A stretch of 64,000 nucleotides of DNA from contig NZ_CP045178.1 in the NCBI RefSeq assembly GCF_009296025.1, forward strand, positions 5,270,001 through 5,334,000, given 5' to 3'. The position numbers and the translations under genes were made by a program. Below the pieces are notes generated by a model. The model searched no databases. It had not been told where the DNA came from and saw only the letters and a program-made list of their open reading frames with translations. The DNA comes from Streptomyces tsukubensis. Its GTDB lineage: Bacteria > Actinomycetota > Actinomycetes > Streptomycetales > Streptomycetaceae. Shown here in pieces: positions 36,478-47,118 of this stretch (position 1 is the stretch's first letter; each line of letters starts with the position of its first letter).

Positions 36478-36801
36478 ATGACGTCATCGGACCGCACAGC
36501 GCAGAGTCGGCAGCGGACACCGGCCCACGGACTGTCGATGAGCGCCCTGCTGGCCTCCTGCGCTTCCGCCAGAGCGGTCTCCACGCCGCCGAGCACGCCG
36601 GAAACCATGGACTTCACGGGCACCACAGGCACCACGGGTGCATCCGGCTCCACGGGCTCGTCGGACTCCACGGGCTCCGCGAATGCCTCGGAGGAGGGGA
36701 CAGGCGGGGGAGTGCGCGCCGCCGCGGAGCCCGTCTCGGACGACGGCCCCGGAGTGACACCGGTCCCCGTGCGGCGCGAACACCGCCGCGAGGCCGCGTA
36801 A
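36478..36801 (+). CDS. Small Ser/Thr/Gly-rich protein of unknown function
   Basis: 107 residues with a very good AGGAGG (36466-36471) before the ATG. A short Ala-rich hydrophobic piece 'LSMSALLASCASARAVSTPP' (19-38) is followed by a disordered Thr/Gly/Ser stretch (about 45-75) and a basic end. Not a clear signal peptide, since there is no downstream mature fold. I recognise no family. The strong ribosome binding site and upstream operator-like dyad argue it is expressed. Confidence 0.65.
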   Translation: MTSSDRTAQSRQRTPAHGLSMSALLASCASARAVSTPPSTPETMDFTGTTGTTGASGSTGSSDSTGSANASEEGTGGGVRAAAEPVSDDGPGVTPVPVRREHRREAA

Positions 36802-36880
36802 CCGGTTCGGGAGGCTCGCCGCCCCGGCGTCCGGGACCGGCGGCGCGCGGCCAGGGACGGCGGCGCGCGGCAGGGACGGC

Positions 36881-37480
36881 TCAGGGGACGACGACGACCT
36901 TCACGTTGATCGTGGCCAGTTCCCACATGGCCCGGGCGTCGGCGCGGGACTCGCGGATGCCGCCGGTCTTCGTCTGGGGGTCGGGCTTCGGGGTGGAGCC
37001 GTCCACCGCCGCGCTGAAGCCGATCGTCACGCCCTCGACGGACGTGAACCGCACCACGTGCTCGATCGGTACGCCGTCGGAACCCGCGACCGAGCTGGAG
37101 CGCGAGGTGACCGCGTACGTACCGGGCTCCGGGTCGACGGTGCTCGGCGTGACCTGGTAGGTGCGGGTGACCTTCCCCGCGGCCGAGACCAGCCACACCC
37201 GGTGGGCGTCGAGCGCGTAGACGACCCGCTCGCCACTGCCCGAGTCGGCGGGCAGCGCCGTGGGCTGCTTCTTCTTCCCGCCGTGGTGTCCGCCCGGCGA
37301 GGCGGAATCGGAGGCCGACGGTTTCCCGCTGGGCCGGGCCAGGTGGTCAGGCGCGTTCGCCGAGGCCTGGAAGGCGAGGAACCCGACCGCGGCCAGGGCC
37401 ACCGCGGTGAGCCCGGTCACGAATCCCGCGCTGCGTGCCACCTGTGTCACCTCTCGTGCGTACGCCGTCGCGTCTGCCAC
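36881..37480 (-). CDS. Membrane-anchored L,D-transpeptidase (YkuD) fold protein lacking catalytic residues
   Basis: 199 residues, GTG start at 37480 (a GTG at 37450 is possible). One membrane segment at about 18-40, a Ser/Gly/His/Lys linker (about 48-80), then an outward domain from residue 85 that follows the YkuD pattern: 'RVWLVSAAGKVTRTYQVTPS', 'PGTYAV', 'VVRFTSVEG'. The 'HG' expected after the core strand is IGF (153-155), and the SHGC(I/V)R motif reads KTGGIR (171-176), so the active-site Cys and His are replaced. L,D-transpeptidase activity is therefore unlikely. It is divergent from tsaB. Confidence 0.72.
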   Translation of the reverse strand: MADATAYAREVTQVARSAGFVTGLTAVALAAVGFLAFQASANAPDHLARPSGKPSASDSASPGGHHGGKKKQPTALPADSGSGERVVYALDAHRVWLVSAAGKVTRTYQVTPSTVDPEPGTYAVTSRSSSVAGSDGVPIEHVVRFTSVEGVTIGFSAAVDGSTPKPDPQTKTGGIRESRADARAMWELATINVKVVVVP

Positions 37481-37582
37481 GTGCTCGTGCCTACCGGCTT
37501 GTGCCGAGTGGTGACGGTAGCAGCAGGCGGGGCGCGGGCCTGCCCTGCCGCCCGTCCTACGCCGTGGCCGTAGGCTGTTTGC

Positions 37583-38239
37583 GTGCTCTTGCTCGCTCTG
37601 GATACCGCCACCCCCGCCGTCACCGTCGCGCTGCACGACGGTGAGCGCGTCCTCGCAGCCTCCAGCCAGGTCGACGCCCGGCGCCACGGTGAACTGCTCG
37701 TCCCCGCAGTCGACAGCGTCCTCGCGGAAGCGGGGCAGACCCTCTCCGCGGTCACGGGGATCGTCGTCGGGACCGGCCCAGGACCGTACACGGGACTGCG
37801 GGTCGGCCTGGTGACCGCGGACACCTTCGGGTTCTCCCTGGGTGTCCCCGTCCACGGGATCTGCACCCTGGACGGGCTCGCCTTCGCCTCCGGGATCGAG
37901 GAGGGCCCCTTCGTCGTCGCCACCGACGCCCGGCGCAAAGAGGTGTACTGGGCGCGCTACGCCGACCCGCGCACGCCCCTGACCCGGCCCGCCGTGGACC
38001 GGCCCGCCGACATCGCCGACGATGTGGCCGGGGTGCCGGCCGTCGGCGCGGGCGCCCTGCTCTACCCCGACACCTTCCCCGACGCCCGCGACCCCGCCCA
38101 CGCCTCGGCGGGAGCGCTCGCCGCGCTCGCCGCGGTGCGGTTGCGCGCCGGCGAACACCCCGGCCCGCCCCGGCCGCTCTACCTGCGCAGGCCGGACGCG
38201 CAGGTACCGAAGAACTACAAGGTGGTTACCCCGAAGTGA
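37583..38239 (+). CDS. tsaB: tRNA t6A biosynthesis protein TsaB
   Basis: 218 residues, GTG start. 'LLLALDTATPAVTVAL' and 'GTGPGPYTGLRVGL' are the ASKHA-fold TsaB motifs. Partner of TsaD. The stop overlaps the rimI start, and tsaD follows, giving the standard tsaB-rimI-tsaD operon. Confidence 0.95.
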   Translation: MLLLALDTATPAVTVALHDGERVLAASSQVDARRHGELLVPAVDSVLAEAGQTLSAVTGIVVGTGPGPYTGLRVGLVTADTFGFSLGVPVHGICTLDGLAFASGIEEGPFVVATDARRKEVYWARYADPRTPLTRPAVDRPADIADDVAGVPAVGAGALLYPDTFPDARDPAHASAGALAALAAVRLRAGEHPGPPRPLYLRRPDAQVPKNYKVVTPK

Positions 38240-38835
38240 CCCCTGGAGCGAGCGTGATCCTGCGTGAAATGCGCTGGTGGGACATTGATCCCGTACTGGC
38301 GCTCGAACGTGAGCTGTTCCCCGACGACGCCTGGTCGCGCGGGATGTTCTGGTCGGAGCTCGCCCACGCCCGCGGACCCGGCGCCACCCGCCGCTACGTG
38401 GTCGCCTACGAGGATGACCCCCAGCACGGTGAGGGGCTGGTCGGCTACGCCGGTCTCGCCGCCTCGGGGGACCTCGCCGACGTGCAGACCATCGCCGTCG
38501 CCCGCGACCAGTGGGGCGGGGGAGTCGGGGCGCGGCTGCTCACCGACCTCCTCCAGCACGCCACCGCCTTCGAGTGCGGCGAGGTCATGCTGGAGGTCAG
38601 GGTCGACAACGCGCGGGCGCAGAAGCTGTACGAGAGATTCGGCTTTGAACCGATCGGCTTCAGGCGCGGCTACTACCAGCCGGGGAACGTCGACGCGCTC
38701 GTCATGCGGCTGACCGACCCGGCGTCCACCCGTGACCCGATGGACCCGTCCTCCGAACCACCCGAATCGTCCACGACACCCGAACCACCCGCACCACCCG
38801 CGGACGGCGCAGAAGGAAACCCGACCCATGGCTGA
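38236..38835 (+). CDS. rimI: Ribosomal protein S18-alanine N-acetyltransferase
   Basis: 199 residues from the GTG overlapping the tsaB stop; GTG 38254 is an alternative start. GNAT fold: '[15 protein letters not shown]', '[24 protein letters not shown]' (acetyl-CoA loop) and '[13 protein letters not shown]'. A Pro/Ser-rich tail of about 30 residues is extra. Overlaps tsaD by 8 nt. Confidence 0.92.
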   Translation: MTPGASVILREMRWWDIDPVLALERELFPDDAWSRGMFWSELAHARGPGATRRYVVAYEDDPQHGEGLVGYAGLAASGDLADVQTIAVARDQWGGGVGARLLTDLLQHATAFECGEVMLEVRVDNARAQKLYERFGFEPIGFRRGYYQPGNVDALVMRLTDPASTRDPMDPSSEPPESSTTPEPPAPPADGAEGNPTHG

Positions 38836-39934
38836 CTCACGCGACGAACCGCTCGTCCTCGGCATCGAGACCTCCTGCGACGAGACGGGCGTCGGCATCG
38901 TGCGGGGCACCACCCTCCTCGCCGACGCGGTCGCCTCCAGCGTCGACGAGCACGCCCGCTACGGCGGTGTCGTCCCCGAGGTCGCCTCCCGCGCCCACCT
39001 CGAAGCCATGGTGCCCACCATCGAGCGCGCACTGAAGGAGGCGGGTCTCGCCGCGAGCGACCTCGACGGGATCTCCGTCACCGCGGGGCCGGGACTCGCC
39101 GGGGCGCTGCTGGTCGGGGTCTCCGCGGCGAAGGCGTACGCCTACGCGCTCGGCAAGCCGCTCTACGGCGTCAACCACCTCGCCTCGCACATCTGCGTCG
39201 ACCAGCTGGAGCACGGCCCGCTGCCGGAGCCGACGATGGCGCTGCTGGTCAGCGGTGGCCACTCCTCGCTGCTGCTCTCCTCGGACATCACCTCGGACGT
39301 ACGGCCGATGGGCGCCACCATCGACGACGCGGCGGGCGAGGCGTTCGACAAGATCGCCCGGGTGCTGAACCTCGGCTTCCCCGGCGGCCCCGTCATCGAC
39401 AGGTACGCGAAGGAGGGCGACCCGAACGCGATCACCTTCCCGCGCGGCCTCACCGGGCCCCGCGACCCCGCCTACGACTTCTCCTTCTCGGGGCTGAAGA
39501 CCTCGGTGGCCCGCTGGATCGAGGCGAAGCGCAACGCGGGCGAGGACGTACCCGTACGGGACGTCGCCGCCTCCTTCCAGGAGGCCGTCGTGGACGTGCT
39601 GACCCGCAAGGCCGTACGCGCCTGCAAGGACGAGGGCGTCGACCACCTCATGATCGGCGGGGGCGTGGCCGCCAACTCGCGGCTGCGCGCCCTCGCCCAG
39701 GACCGCTGCGAGCGGGCGGGGATCCGGCTGCGGGTGCCGCGCCCCAAGCTGTGCACGGACAACGGTGCGATGGTCGCCGCGCTCGGCGCCGAGATGGTGG
39801 CGCGTAACCGCGCGCCCTCCGACTGGGACCTGTCCGCGGACTCCTCACTGCCGGTGACGGAGCCGCACGTGCCCGGCCACCACCACGGTCACGACCATGT
39901 CCACGAGGTGTCCAAGGAGAACCTGTACACATGA
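38828..39934 (+). CDS. tsaD: tRNA N6-threonylcarbamoyladenosine transferase TsaD
   Basis: 368 residues from ATG 38828. '[16 protein letters not shown]', the metal-binding 'GVNHLASHI', 'SGGHSSL' and '[11 protein letters not shown]' identify TsaD. The C-terminus carries a His-rich tail ([10 protein letters not shown]) beyond the family core, which may bind metal. Downstream gene starts on the ATGA overlap. Confidence 0.96.
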   Translation: MADSRDEPLVLGIETSCDETGVGIVRGTTLLADAVASSVDEHARYGGVVPEVASRAHLEAMVPTIERALKEAGLAASDLDGISVTAGPGLAGALLVGVSAAKAYAYALGKPLYGVNHLASHICVDQLEHGPLPEPTMALLVSGGHSSLLLSSDITSDVRPMGATIDDAAGEAFDKIARVLNLGFPGGPVIDRYAKEGDPNAITFPRGLTGPRDPAYDFSFSGLKTSVARWIEAKRNAGEDVPVRDVAASFQEAVVDVLTRKAVRACKDEGVDHLMIGGGVAANSRLRALAQDRCERAGIRLRVPRPKLCTDNGAMVAALGAEMVARNRAPSDWDLSADSSLPVTEPHVPGHHHGHDHVHEVSKENLYT

Positions 39935-40200
39935 GCGCGGTCACGTTGATGTGGGAGGCCCGCGCGGCGGAGGGTCTCGGCGCGGAACTCCTCGCCTGGG
40001 CCCGCGCCCAGCGGCTTCCCGCCGAGCCACTGCGCCGCGAGACCTTCCGCGCCGCGGGGGAACGGGTCCTCGTCCTCACCTGGTGGGACGGCGAACTCAC
40101 CGACGATCTCCCCGAACTGCCCGAGCCGGAGAGCGGCTTGGTCTCCCGGCCCGTACACCGGTGGCGGTTCGAGCCGGTGGACGTCGAGGGCCGGATGTGA
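39931..40200 (+). CDS. Small hypothetical protein coupled to tsaD
   Basis: 89 residues, starts on the ATGA overlap with tsaD, so it is almost certainly translated. Sequence: Trp/Glu-rich with '[19 protein letters not shown]' near the middle. No membrane segment, no motif I recognise. Context suggests a Streptomyces-specific companion of the t6A operon, but no function is claimed. Confidence 0.75.
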   Translation: MSAVTLMWEARAAEGLGAELLAWARAQRLPAEPLRRETFRAAGERVLVLTWWDGELTDDLPELPEPESGLVSRPVHRWRFEPVDVEGRM

Positions 40201-40371
40201 CCCGCGGCGTACGGCGCGGGGTATGGCCCACGGTGTACTGGTGCCGGGCCTGACCCATGGCGTACGGCGCCGGGTGTGGCCCACGGCGTACGGCGTCGGG
40301 CCTGACCCATGGCGTACGGCGCCTGACCCCCGCCGCGCGGCGCACCGCCCCCGGTCAGCGCACGGCCCCGG
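40201..40371 (+). repeat. CCCAYGGCGTACGGCG direct repeats
   Basis: Convergent intergenic region with at least five copies of a GGCGTACGGCG core preceded by CCCATG or CCCACG; GCCTGACCCATGGCGTACGG occurs twice about 54 bp apart, and CGGTCAGCGCAC is duplicated at the end. No gene. Possibly expanded tandem repeats. Confidence 0.75.
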
Positions 40372-41544
40372 TCAGCGCACCGGGTGGCCGAGCAGCATCG
40401 AAGGGGCGCCGGCGACCCGGGTCAGGAAGACCGTGGCCCGCGCGCGGCCCTTCAGCCTCATCCGCCTGCGCAACTCCTCGGGCTCGACGGGGGAGCCGCG
40501 TTTCTTCACCGTGAGGACGCCCACCTCCCGCTCGCGCAGCAGCGCCTTCAGCCGCTTCAGGTTGAACGGGAGGACATCGGTGATCTCGTACGCCGTGGCG
40601 TACGGGGTCTCGCGCGCCTCGTCCGCGGTGATGTAGGCGATCGTCTCGTCGAGCAGGCCGCCGCCGACCTCCTCGGCCACCTCCGCGACCAGGTGCGCGC
40701 GGACGACGGCGCCGTCGGGCTCGTACAGATACCGTCCTGGCTCCCGCACTCCGGGGTCGGGCAGCCCCCGGCCCGTCAGCGTGCGCGGCCCGGGCAGGAG
40801 CGTGGCCCGCACCTCACCCGGCGGCCCCGCGCCGAACCACAGGACCGCCTCCTTGACCTCACCCCTGTCCGAGATCCACTCCGCGCCCGCCTCGGCCGGC
40901 ACCGCCTCGTGGGGGATGCCGGGAGCGACCTTCAGCGCCGCGTACGGGGCTCTGCCCGCGGCGGCCACCGCCCAGGAGAGCGGCGGCGAGTACGCCTCGG
41001 GGTCGAAGATCCTGCCCCGTCCGCCGCGCCGCGCCGGGTCAACGAAGACCGCGTCGTAGGGGGCGGTGTCGATCTCCGTGACGTCGGCGCACTCGACGGT
41101 GATCAGCCCGTCGAGGCCGAGCGCCTCGACGCCCGCGCGGGCGGCGGCGGCCGTGAGCGGGTCGCGGTCGACGGCCAGCACCTCGATCCCCGCCCGTGCG
41201 AGCGCGATGGCGTCACCGCCGATCCCGCAGCACAGATCGGCGACCCTGCGCACCCCGAGGGCGGCGAACCTGCCCGCGCGGTACTCCGCGACCGAGGCGC
41301 GCGTCGACTGCTCGACACCGTCGGGGGTGAAGTACATCCGTGCGGCGTCCTCCTGGCCGAATTTGGCCACCGCGCGCTGCCGCAGGCGCGCCTGTGCGAG
41401 CGCGGCGGAGACGAGCGGAGCGGGGTGGGTACGGCGCAGCCGAGTGGCCGTGGCCAGTTCGGAGGCAGGGTCGTGGTCGCGCAGTTCGGCGAGGAGGGCC
41501 TGTCCCTCGGCGGTGTGCAGGGCGGAGAAGGAGTCGAGATCCAC
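40372..41544 (-). CDS. Class I SAM methyltransferase with THUMP-like C-terminal domain
   Basis: 390 residues, GTG start at 41544 with GGGGAG upstream. An N-terminal helical part (1-100), a SAM-binding Rossmann core 'VADLCCGIGGDAIALARAG' and 'AVFVDPARR', then a C-terminal THUMP-like region ('LKRLKALLREREVGVLTVKKRGSPVEPEELRRRM'). Probably RNA-directed; substrate unknown. Divergent from the polysaccharide deacetylase gene. Confidence 0.85.
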   Translation of the reverse strand: MDLDSFSALHTAEGQALLAELRDHDPASELATATRLRRTHPAPLVSAALAQARLRQRAVAKFGQEDAARMYFTPDGVEQSTRASVAEYRAGRFAALGVRRVADLCCGIGGDAIALARAGIEVLAVDRDPLTAAAARAGVEALGLDGLITVECADVTEIDTAPYDAVFVDPARRGGRGRIFDPEAYSPPLSWAVAAAGRAPYAALKVAPGIPHEAVPAEAGAEWISDRGEVKEAVLWFGAGPPGEVRATLLPGPRTLTGRGLPDPGVREPGRYLYEPDGAVVRAHLVAEVAEEVGGGLLDETIAYITADEARETPYATAYEITDVLPFNLKRLKALLREREVGVLTVKKRGSPVEPEELRRRMRLKGRARATVFLTRVAGAPSMLLGHPVR

Positions 41545-41748
41545 AGGCCCATTCTCCCCTCGTCCCCGACAAGGGCGCCCGCTCCCCTCCCGGCCAGCCA
41601 CCCGTACCGCGCCCGTCCCCGCTCGTGCCCAACCGTGCCCCGCGCCTCGGCCGCTCCGGGGGCCGCTGTGCGCCGGGTGGTGGACGGCGGAGGCGAAGCC
41701 GAGGTGTCGGAGCACCGGCGGAGGCGGGCACTGACAGGATGCGGCGCC

Positions 41749-42732
41749 ATGAGACAAGTACGACAAAAGCACAAAAGCGTCATGAATGCGCCACGGTCGA
41801 CACCCCGGCGCGTGCTGTTCCGAGCGCCGCGGCGAACGCTACGGCGCACCCGTGCCGTGCTCGCCGTCTCGCTCGCCGCCGGGGTCGCCGCGGGGTGCGC
41901 CGCGTCGGGGGGCGGTCCCGGCGGCCACAGTGGCGCCCAGGGCGCGGCGGGGGCCCGTGTCGAGGCACCGGCGGCCCGTGCCCTCGACGCGTACGCCACC
42001 CGGCTGGGAGAGGCCCACACCGCGTGGACGGCCGCCGTCAGACGCTGGGGGCTCGCGAAGAGACCGCTGACCGCCCCGCCCCCGCCGGCCGTCAAGCCGC
42101 ACATCGGGGCCAGGCCAGGCTTCGAGGTGCGGGGCCAGAAACACCTGCCGCCCGTCTTCACGACCGTCCCCACCACGGACCGGGTCGTCTTCCTGACGAT
42201 CGACGACGGGGCCGAGAAGGACCCGGAGTTCCTCCGCATGATGACCGAACTGAGGATCCCGTACACCGCGTTCCTCAGCGACTTCCTCGTCAAGAAGGAC
42301 TACGGCTACTTCGAACGGATGCGGGACAAGGGTGTCACCCTCAACAACCACACGCTGAACCACCGTTTCCTGCCCGCCCTCTCCTACGAGAGCCAGCGCA
42401 GGGAGATCTGCGGCATGCAGGACGTCATCCGTGACCAGTACGGCAAGCGCCCGCGGCTTTTCCGGCCCCCCTACGGCGACTACAACCGGGACACCCTGCG
42501 CGCCGCCAAGTCCTGTGGCGTCAAGGCCGTTCCGCTGTGGAACGCGGAGGCCTTCACCGACCGCCTCGACTACCGGGAGTGGGACAGGGACCTGCACCCC
42601 GGTGACATCGTCCTCACCCACTTCCAGGGGCGGGGCCAGTGGAAGGGGACCATGCCCGACATGGTCAGGACCTTCATGAAGGTCGTCACCGACAAGGGGT
42701 TCGCCGTCGCACGCCTGGAGGACTATCTCTGA
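41749..42732 (+). CDS. Polysaccharide deacetylase (NodB family) lipoprotein
   Basis: 327 residues from ATG 41749 with AGGA upstream; ATG 41782 is possible. Signal sequence with lipobox Cys at 50 (VAAGC). NodB motifs: 'LTIDDG' (metal Asp), 'NNHTLNHR' (two metal His) and 'RPPYGDYN'. All catalytic features are present, so it is probably an active zinc-dependent deacetylase of a wall or capsular amino sugar. It carries no wall-binding domain. Upstream of groES but with its own transcription unit. Confidence 0.9.
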   Translation: MRQVRQKHKSVMNAPRSTPRRVLFRAPRRTLRRTRAVLAVSLAAGVAAGCAASGGGPGGHSGAQGAAGARVEAPAARALDAYATRLGEAHTAWTAAVRRWGLAKRPLTAPPPPAVKPHIGARPGFEVRGQKHLPPVFTTVPTTDRVVFLTIDDGAEKDPEFLRMMTELRIPYTAFLSDFLVKKDYGYFERMRDKGVTLNNHTLNHRFLPALSYESQRREICGMQDVIRDQYGKRPRLFRPPYGDYNRDTLRAAKSCGVKAVPLWNAEAFTDRLDYREWDRDLHPGDIVLTHFQGRGQWKGTMPDMVRTFMKVVTDKGFAVARLEDYL

Positions 42733-42837
42733 GCGGCCCCGGGCGTCTCCGGCCTGGCGGACTGTCCCGGGAACGGGGCTCGCGGACAGATCCGGGCGGG
42801 AAATCCGGTGTGAAGAACGCCGCCACGACGGTTCGCA

Positions 42838-42864
42838 TTGGCACTCCGCTTGACCGAGTGCTAA
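42838..42864 (+). promoter_or_regulatory. CIRCE operator 1 (HrcA site)
   Basis: TTGGCACTC, 9-nt spacer, GAGTGCTAA: one mismatch to the CIRCE consensus. HrcA repressor binding site of groE operons. Confidence 0.92.
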
Positions 42865-42879
42865 TCGCAGTCATAGTGT
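42850..42879 (+). promoter_or_regulatory. groES promoter
   Basis: TTGACC (42850-42855), 18-nt spacer, TAGTGT (42874-42879). The -35 lies inside CIRCE 1 and CIRCE 2 begins just after the -10, so HrcA would block both polymerase binding and clearance. Confidence 0.75.
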
Positions 42880-42884
42880 CGCTT

Positions 42885-42911
42885 CTGGCACTCCCCGCAG
42901 GAGAGTGCCAA
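42885..42911 (+). promoter_or_regulatory. CIRCE operator 2 (HrcA site)
   Basis: CTGGCACTC, 9-nt spacer, GAGTGCCAA. The inner arms are fully complementary. It would lie around or just after the transcription start. Confidence 0.88.
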
Positions 42912-43010
42912 CACAGCGACGGGCAGGTCCGGCACCCGCGACGACGGATCCACCTGGTCGCCACCTCAGACAGTTAACCCCGTGAGATCACCGAAGGGGG
43001 AGGTCGGATC

Positions 43011-43319
43011 GTGACGACCGCCAGCTCCAAGGTTGCCATCAAGCCGCTTGAGGACCGCATTGTGGTCCAGCCGCTCGACGCCGAACAGACCACGGCTTCT
43101 GGCCTGGTCATCCCGGACACCGCCAAGGAGAAGCCCCAGGAGGGCGTCGTCCTGGCTGTGGGCCCGGGACGCTTCGAGAACGGCGAGCGCCTGCCGCTCG
43201 ACGTCAAGACCGGTGACGTCGTTCTGTACAGCAAGTACGGCGGCACCGAGGTGAAGTACAACGGCGAGGAGTACCTCGTCCTCTCGGCTCGCGACGTGCT
43301 CGCGATCATCGAGAAGTAA
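43011..43319 (+). CDS. groES: Co-chaperonin GroES
   Basis: 102 residues, GTG start with AAGGGGGAGG upstream. '[35 protein letters not shown]' contains the mobile loop, ending '[13 protein letters not shown]'. Caps GroEL. First gene of the CIRCE-controlled operon; an 11-bp hairpin separates it from groEL. Confidence 0.98.
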   Translation: MTTASSKVAIKPLEDRIVVQPLDAEQTTASGLVIPDTAKEKPQEGVVLAVGPGRFENGERLPLDVKTGDVVLYSKYGGTEVKYNGEEYLVLSARDVLAIIEK

Positions 43320-45080
<1,761 letters not shown>

Positions 45081-45098
45081 CCCCACCCCCGCCTCACC

Positions 45099-45140
45099 GG
45101 AGGCCCGGTTTCCCGACAGCGGTCGGGGAGCCGGGCCTCC
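45099..45140 (+). terminator. Terminator hairpin after groEL1
   Basis: GGAGGCCCGG pairs with CCGGGCCTCC, and inner CCCGAC/GTCGGG extends the stem. Located 18 nt after the stop. No U-run. Confidence 0.7.
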
Positions 45141-45304
45141 GGCGTGTGCGGCGGCGGGTCTGTGGAGGGGTGCGGGTCCGCGTGGGCGTGCAGGGCGGCG
45201 GGTCCGTGTGGACGGGTCCGACGGCGGACCTCGCCCGCCGTGTCCCGCCCGTCACCGCGCCGGGCGGGCGCTCACCACCGGCCGCCCTCGTCGCGCGCCT
45301 GCCC

Positions 45305-46078
45305 TCACTGCGGGCCGTACTTGCGCCCCGTACGAGAGGTGACTCCGCCCAGGATTCCGCGCGGGGTCACCTTCACCACGCCCATCAGCGCCTTGTAGCG
45401 CGGGTCGGGGATGGAGAGGGAGCGCCCCCGCGACAGATCGGTCAGCGCGGCGGCGACCAGCTTGTCGGCGTCGAGCCACATCCACTTCGGGATGTTGTCC
45501 GTGCCCATACCGGCCCGCTCGTGGAACTCCGTGCGCACGAAACCGGGGCACAGCGTCATCAGGCGCACCCCTGAACCCGCCAGGTCCCTCGCCGCGCCCT
45601 GCGTGAACTGCACGACCCACGCCTTGGAGGCCCCGTAGGTCCCGCGCGGGACGAAGGCGGCGACCGAGGCGACATTGACCACGCCGCCCCTGCCTCGCTC
45701 CCGCATCACGGTGGTCGCCGCCGTCGTCAGCCGCAGCACCGCCTCGCAGTGGACCTTCAGCATCGTCAGCTCTTCGGCCATCGGAACATCGAGGAACTGG
45801 CCCTTGTTGCCGAACCCCGCGTTGTTGATGAGCAGGTCCACGACGTTCTTGCGGTCACCGAGGCGGGACTCGACCGCCTCGATCCCTTCGTCGGTCGCGA
45901 GGTCCGCGGTCAGTACCTGCGCCTCGATCCCGTGCCGGTCGTGCAGCTCGGTCGCCTGCTCGCGCAGCCGGTCCGTGTTCCGCGCCACGAGAACCAGATT
46001 GTGCCCGTCCGCTGCGAGCCGACGGGCGAAGGCGGCACCGATGCCCGCGGTCGATCCCGTAATCAGAGCCGTAGTCAT
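45305..46078 (-). CDS. Short-chain dehydrogenase/reductase
   Basis: 257 residues. NAD(P)-binding 'TGSTAGIGAAFARRLA' at the N-terminus, 'NNAGF', and the catalytic Ser / YxxxK set in 'VASVAAF...YGASKAW'. Classical SDR of the DltE/YqjQ-like group that acts on small alcohols or ketones; substrate not predictable. Convergent with groEL1. Confidence 0.9.
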   Translation of the reverse strand: MTTALITGSTAGIGAAFARRLAADGHNLVLVARNTDRLREQATELHDRHGIEAQVLTADLATDEGIEAVESRLGDRKNVVDLLINNAGFGNKGQFLDVPMAEELTMLKVHCEAVLRLTTAATTVMRERGRGGVVNVASVAAFVPRGTYGASKAWVVQFTQGAARDLAGSGVRLMTLCPGFVRTEFHERAGMGTDNIPKWMWLDADKLVAAALTDLSRGRSLSIPDPRYKALMGVVKVTPRGILGGVTSRTGRKYGPQ

Positions 46079-46250
46079 GGGCTCCAGGCTAGTGATCGTC
46101 CGTACCGCCCTGTCACCGGCCGATCACGAAAGGGGCGTACGGCGGATGCGCGGACTTCCCGCCCCTTCCCGCCCCTTCTCGGCTCTTCCCGAACCTTCCC
46201 GTCCTTCTCCGGCCCCGTGACCCCGCCCGGGACGGCGGACGGCCCGCGCC

Positions 46251-46961
46251 CTACACCCGGGGCTTCTCGCGTCCCCCGTCGCCGTGGTTCCCGCCGTACT
46301 TCCTGATGTACGCCTCCGCGTCCGCCCGTACGCCCGAGTGCAGCGCCTCGCCCGCGGTGAGGATCCGTGCGAGCAGTTCCCGCTCCGTCGTGGAGGCCCG
46401 GAACTGGACGGCGACCGTCACGTCGTGGTCAGGCCTGTGCACGATGTCGATCGAGTCGCCCGCGCGGATCTCGCCCGGTTCGATCACCCGCAGATAGGCG
46501 CCGGGCGCGGCCTTCCTCGTCCAGCGCCTGATCCAGCCGCTCTCGTCCATCCAGCCCGCGAACGTCCTGCACGGGATGCGCCCGCTCGTCACCTCAAGCA
46601 GCAGTCCGCCGCCCACCCGCCACCGCTCACCGATCAGCGCGCCGTTGACGTCGACACCGACGGTCGTCAGGTTCTCGCCGAAGACGCCGTTGCGCAGGGG
46701 GCGGTTCAGCTCCCCCTCCCACTCGTCCAGATCCTCCCTGGCGAAGGAGTAGACCGCCTGGTCGTCGCCGCCGTGGTGGCGCATGTCGCCGATGACGTCA
46801 CCGCTGAGACCACTGCCACCGACCCCTCTCGGGCCGGGTGCCGAGACCATCACGGCGCCTTCCACCGGTGTCTTGCCGATGCCCGTGCCGCCCGAGGGCG
46901 CGTCGGTGTAGGACGCGCGCACCAGGCGCCCGCTGTTGAGGGAAAGCAGCTTCGGCTCCAT
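46251..46961 (-). CDS. MOSC domain protein (YiiM-like)
   Basis: 236 residues from the ATG complement at 46961. 'SLNSGR' start, 'GDMRHHGGDDQAVYSFAREDLDEW', 'GVFGENLTT' and the MOSC Cys in 'SGRIPCRTFAGW' match YiiM-type molybdenum-cofactor sulfurase C-terminal proteins, which reduce N-hydroxylated compounds or carry sulfur. The C-terminal tail is Gly/Asp-rich. Divergent from the LysR gene. Confidence 0.88.
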   Translation of the reverse strand: MEPKLLSLNSGRLVRASYTDAPSGGTGIGKTPVEGAVMVSAPGPRGVGGSGLSGDVIGDMRHHGGDDQAVYSFAREDLDEWEGELNRPLRNGVFGENLTTVGVDVNGALIGERWRVGGGLLLEVTSGRIPCRTFAGWMDESGWIRRWTRKAAPGAYLRVIEPGEIRAGDSIDIVHRPDHDVTVAVQFRASTTERELLARILTAGEALHSGVRADAEAYIRKYGGNHGDGGREKPRV

Positions 46962-47118
46962 GGGCGCACGGTAGAACAGACCGCGACCCGGCCGCTTCCG
47001 CAATACGGTTCGGGCACGTGCCGCAGCGGCCACGCCGGTCAGCGGGACGGGTCCGGCTGGGTCAAAGCTCGTCGGCGCTGTTCGCGGTTGTCCCCAAGGT
47101 GCCCTTATGCTCGGGACC

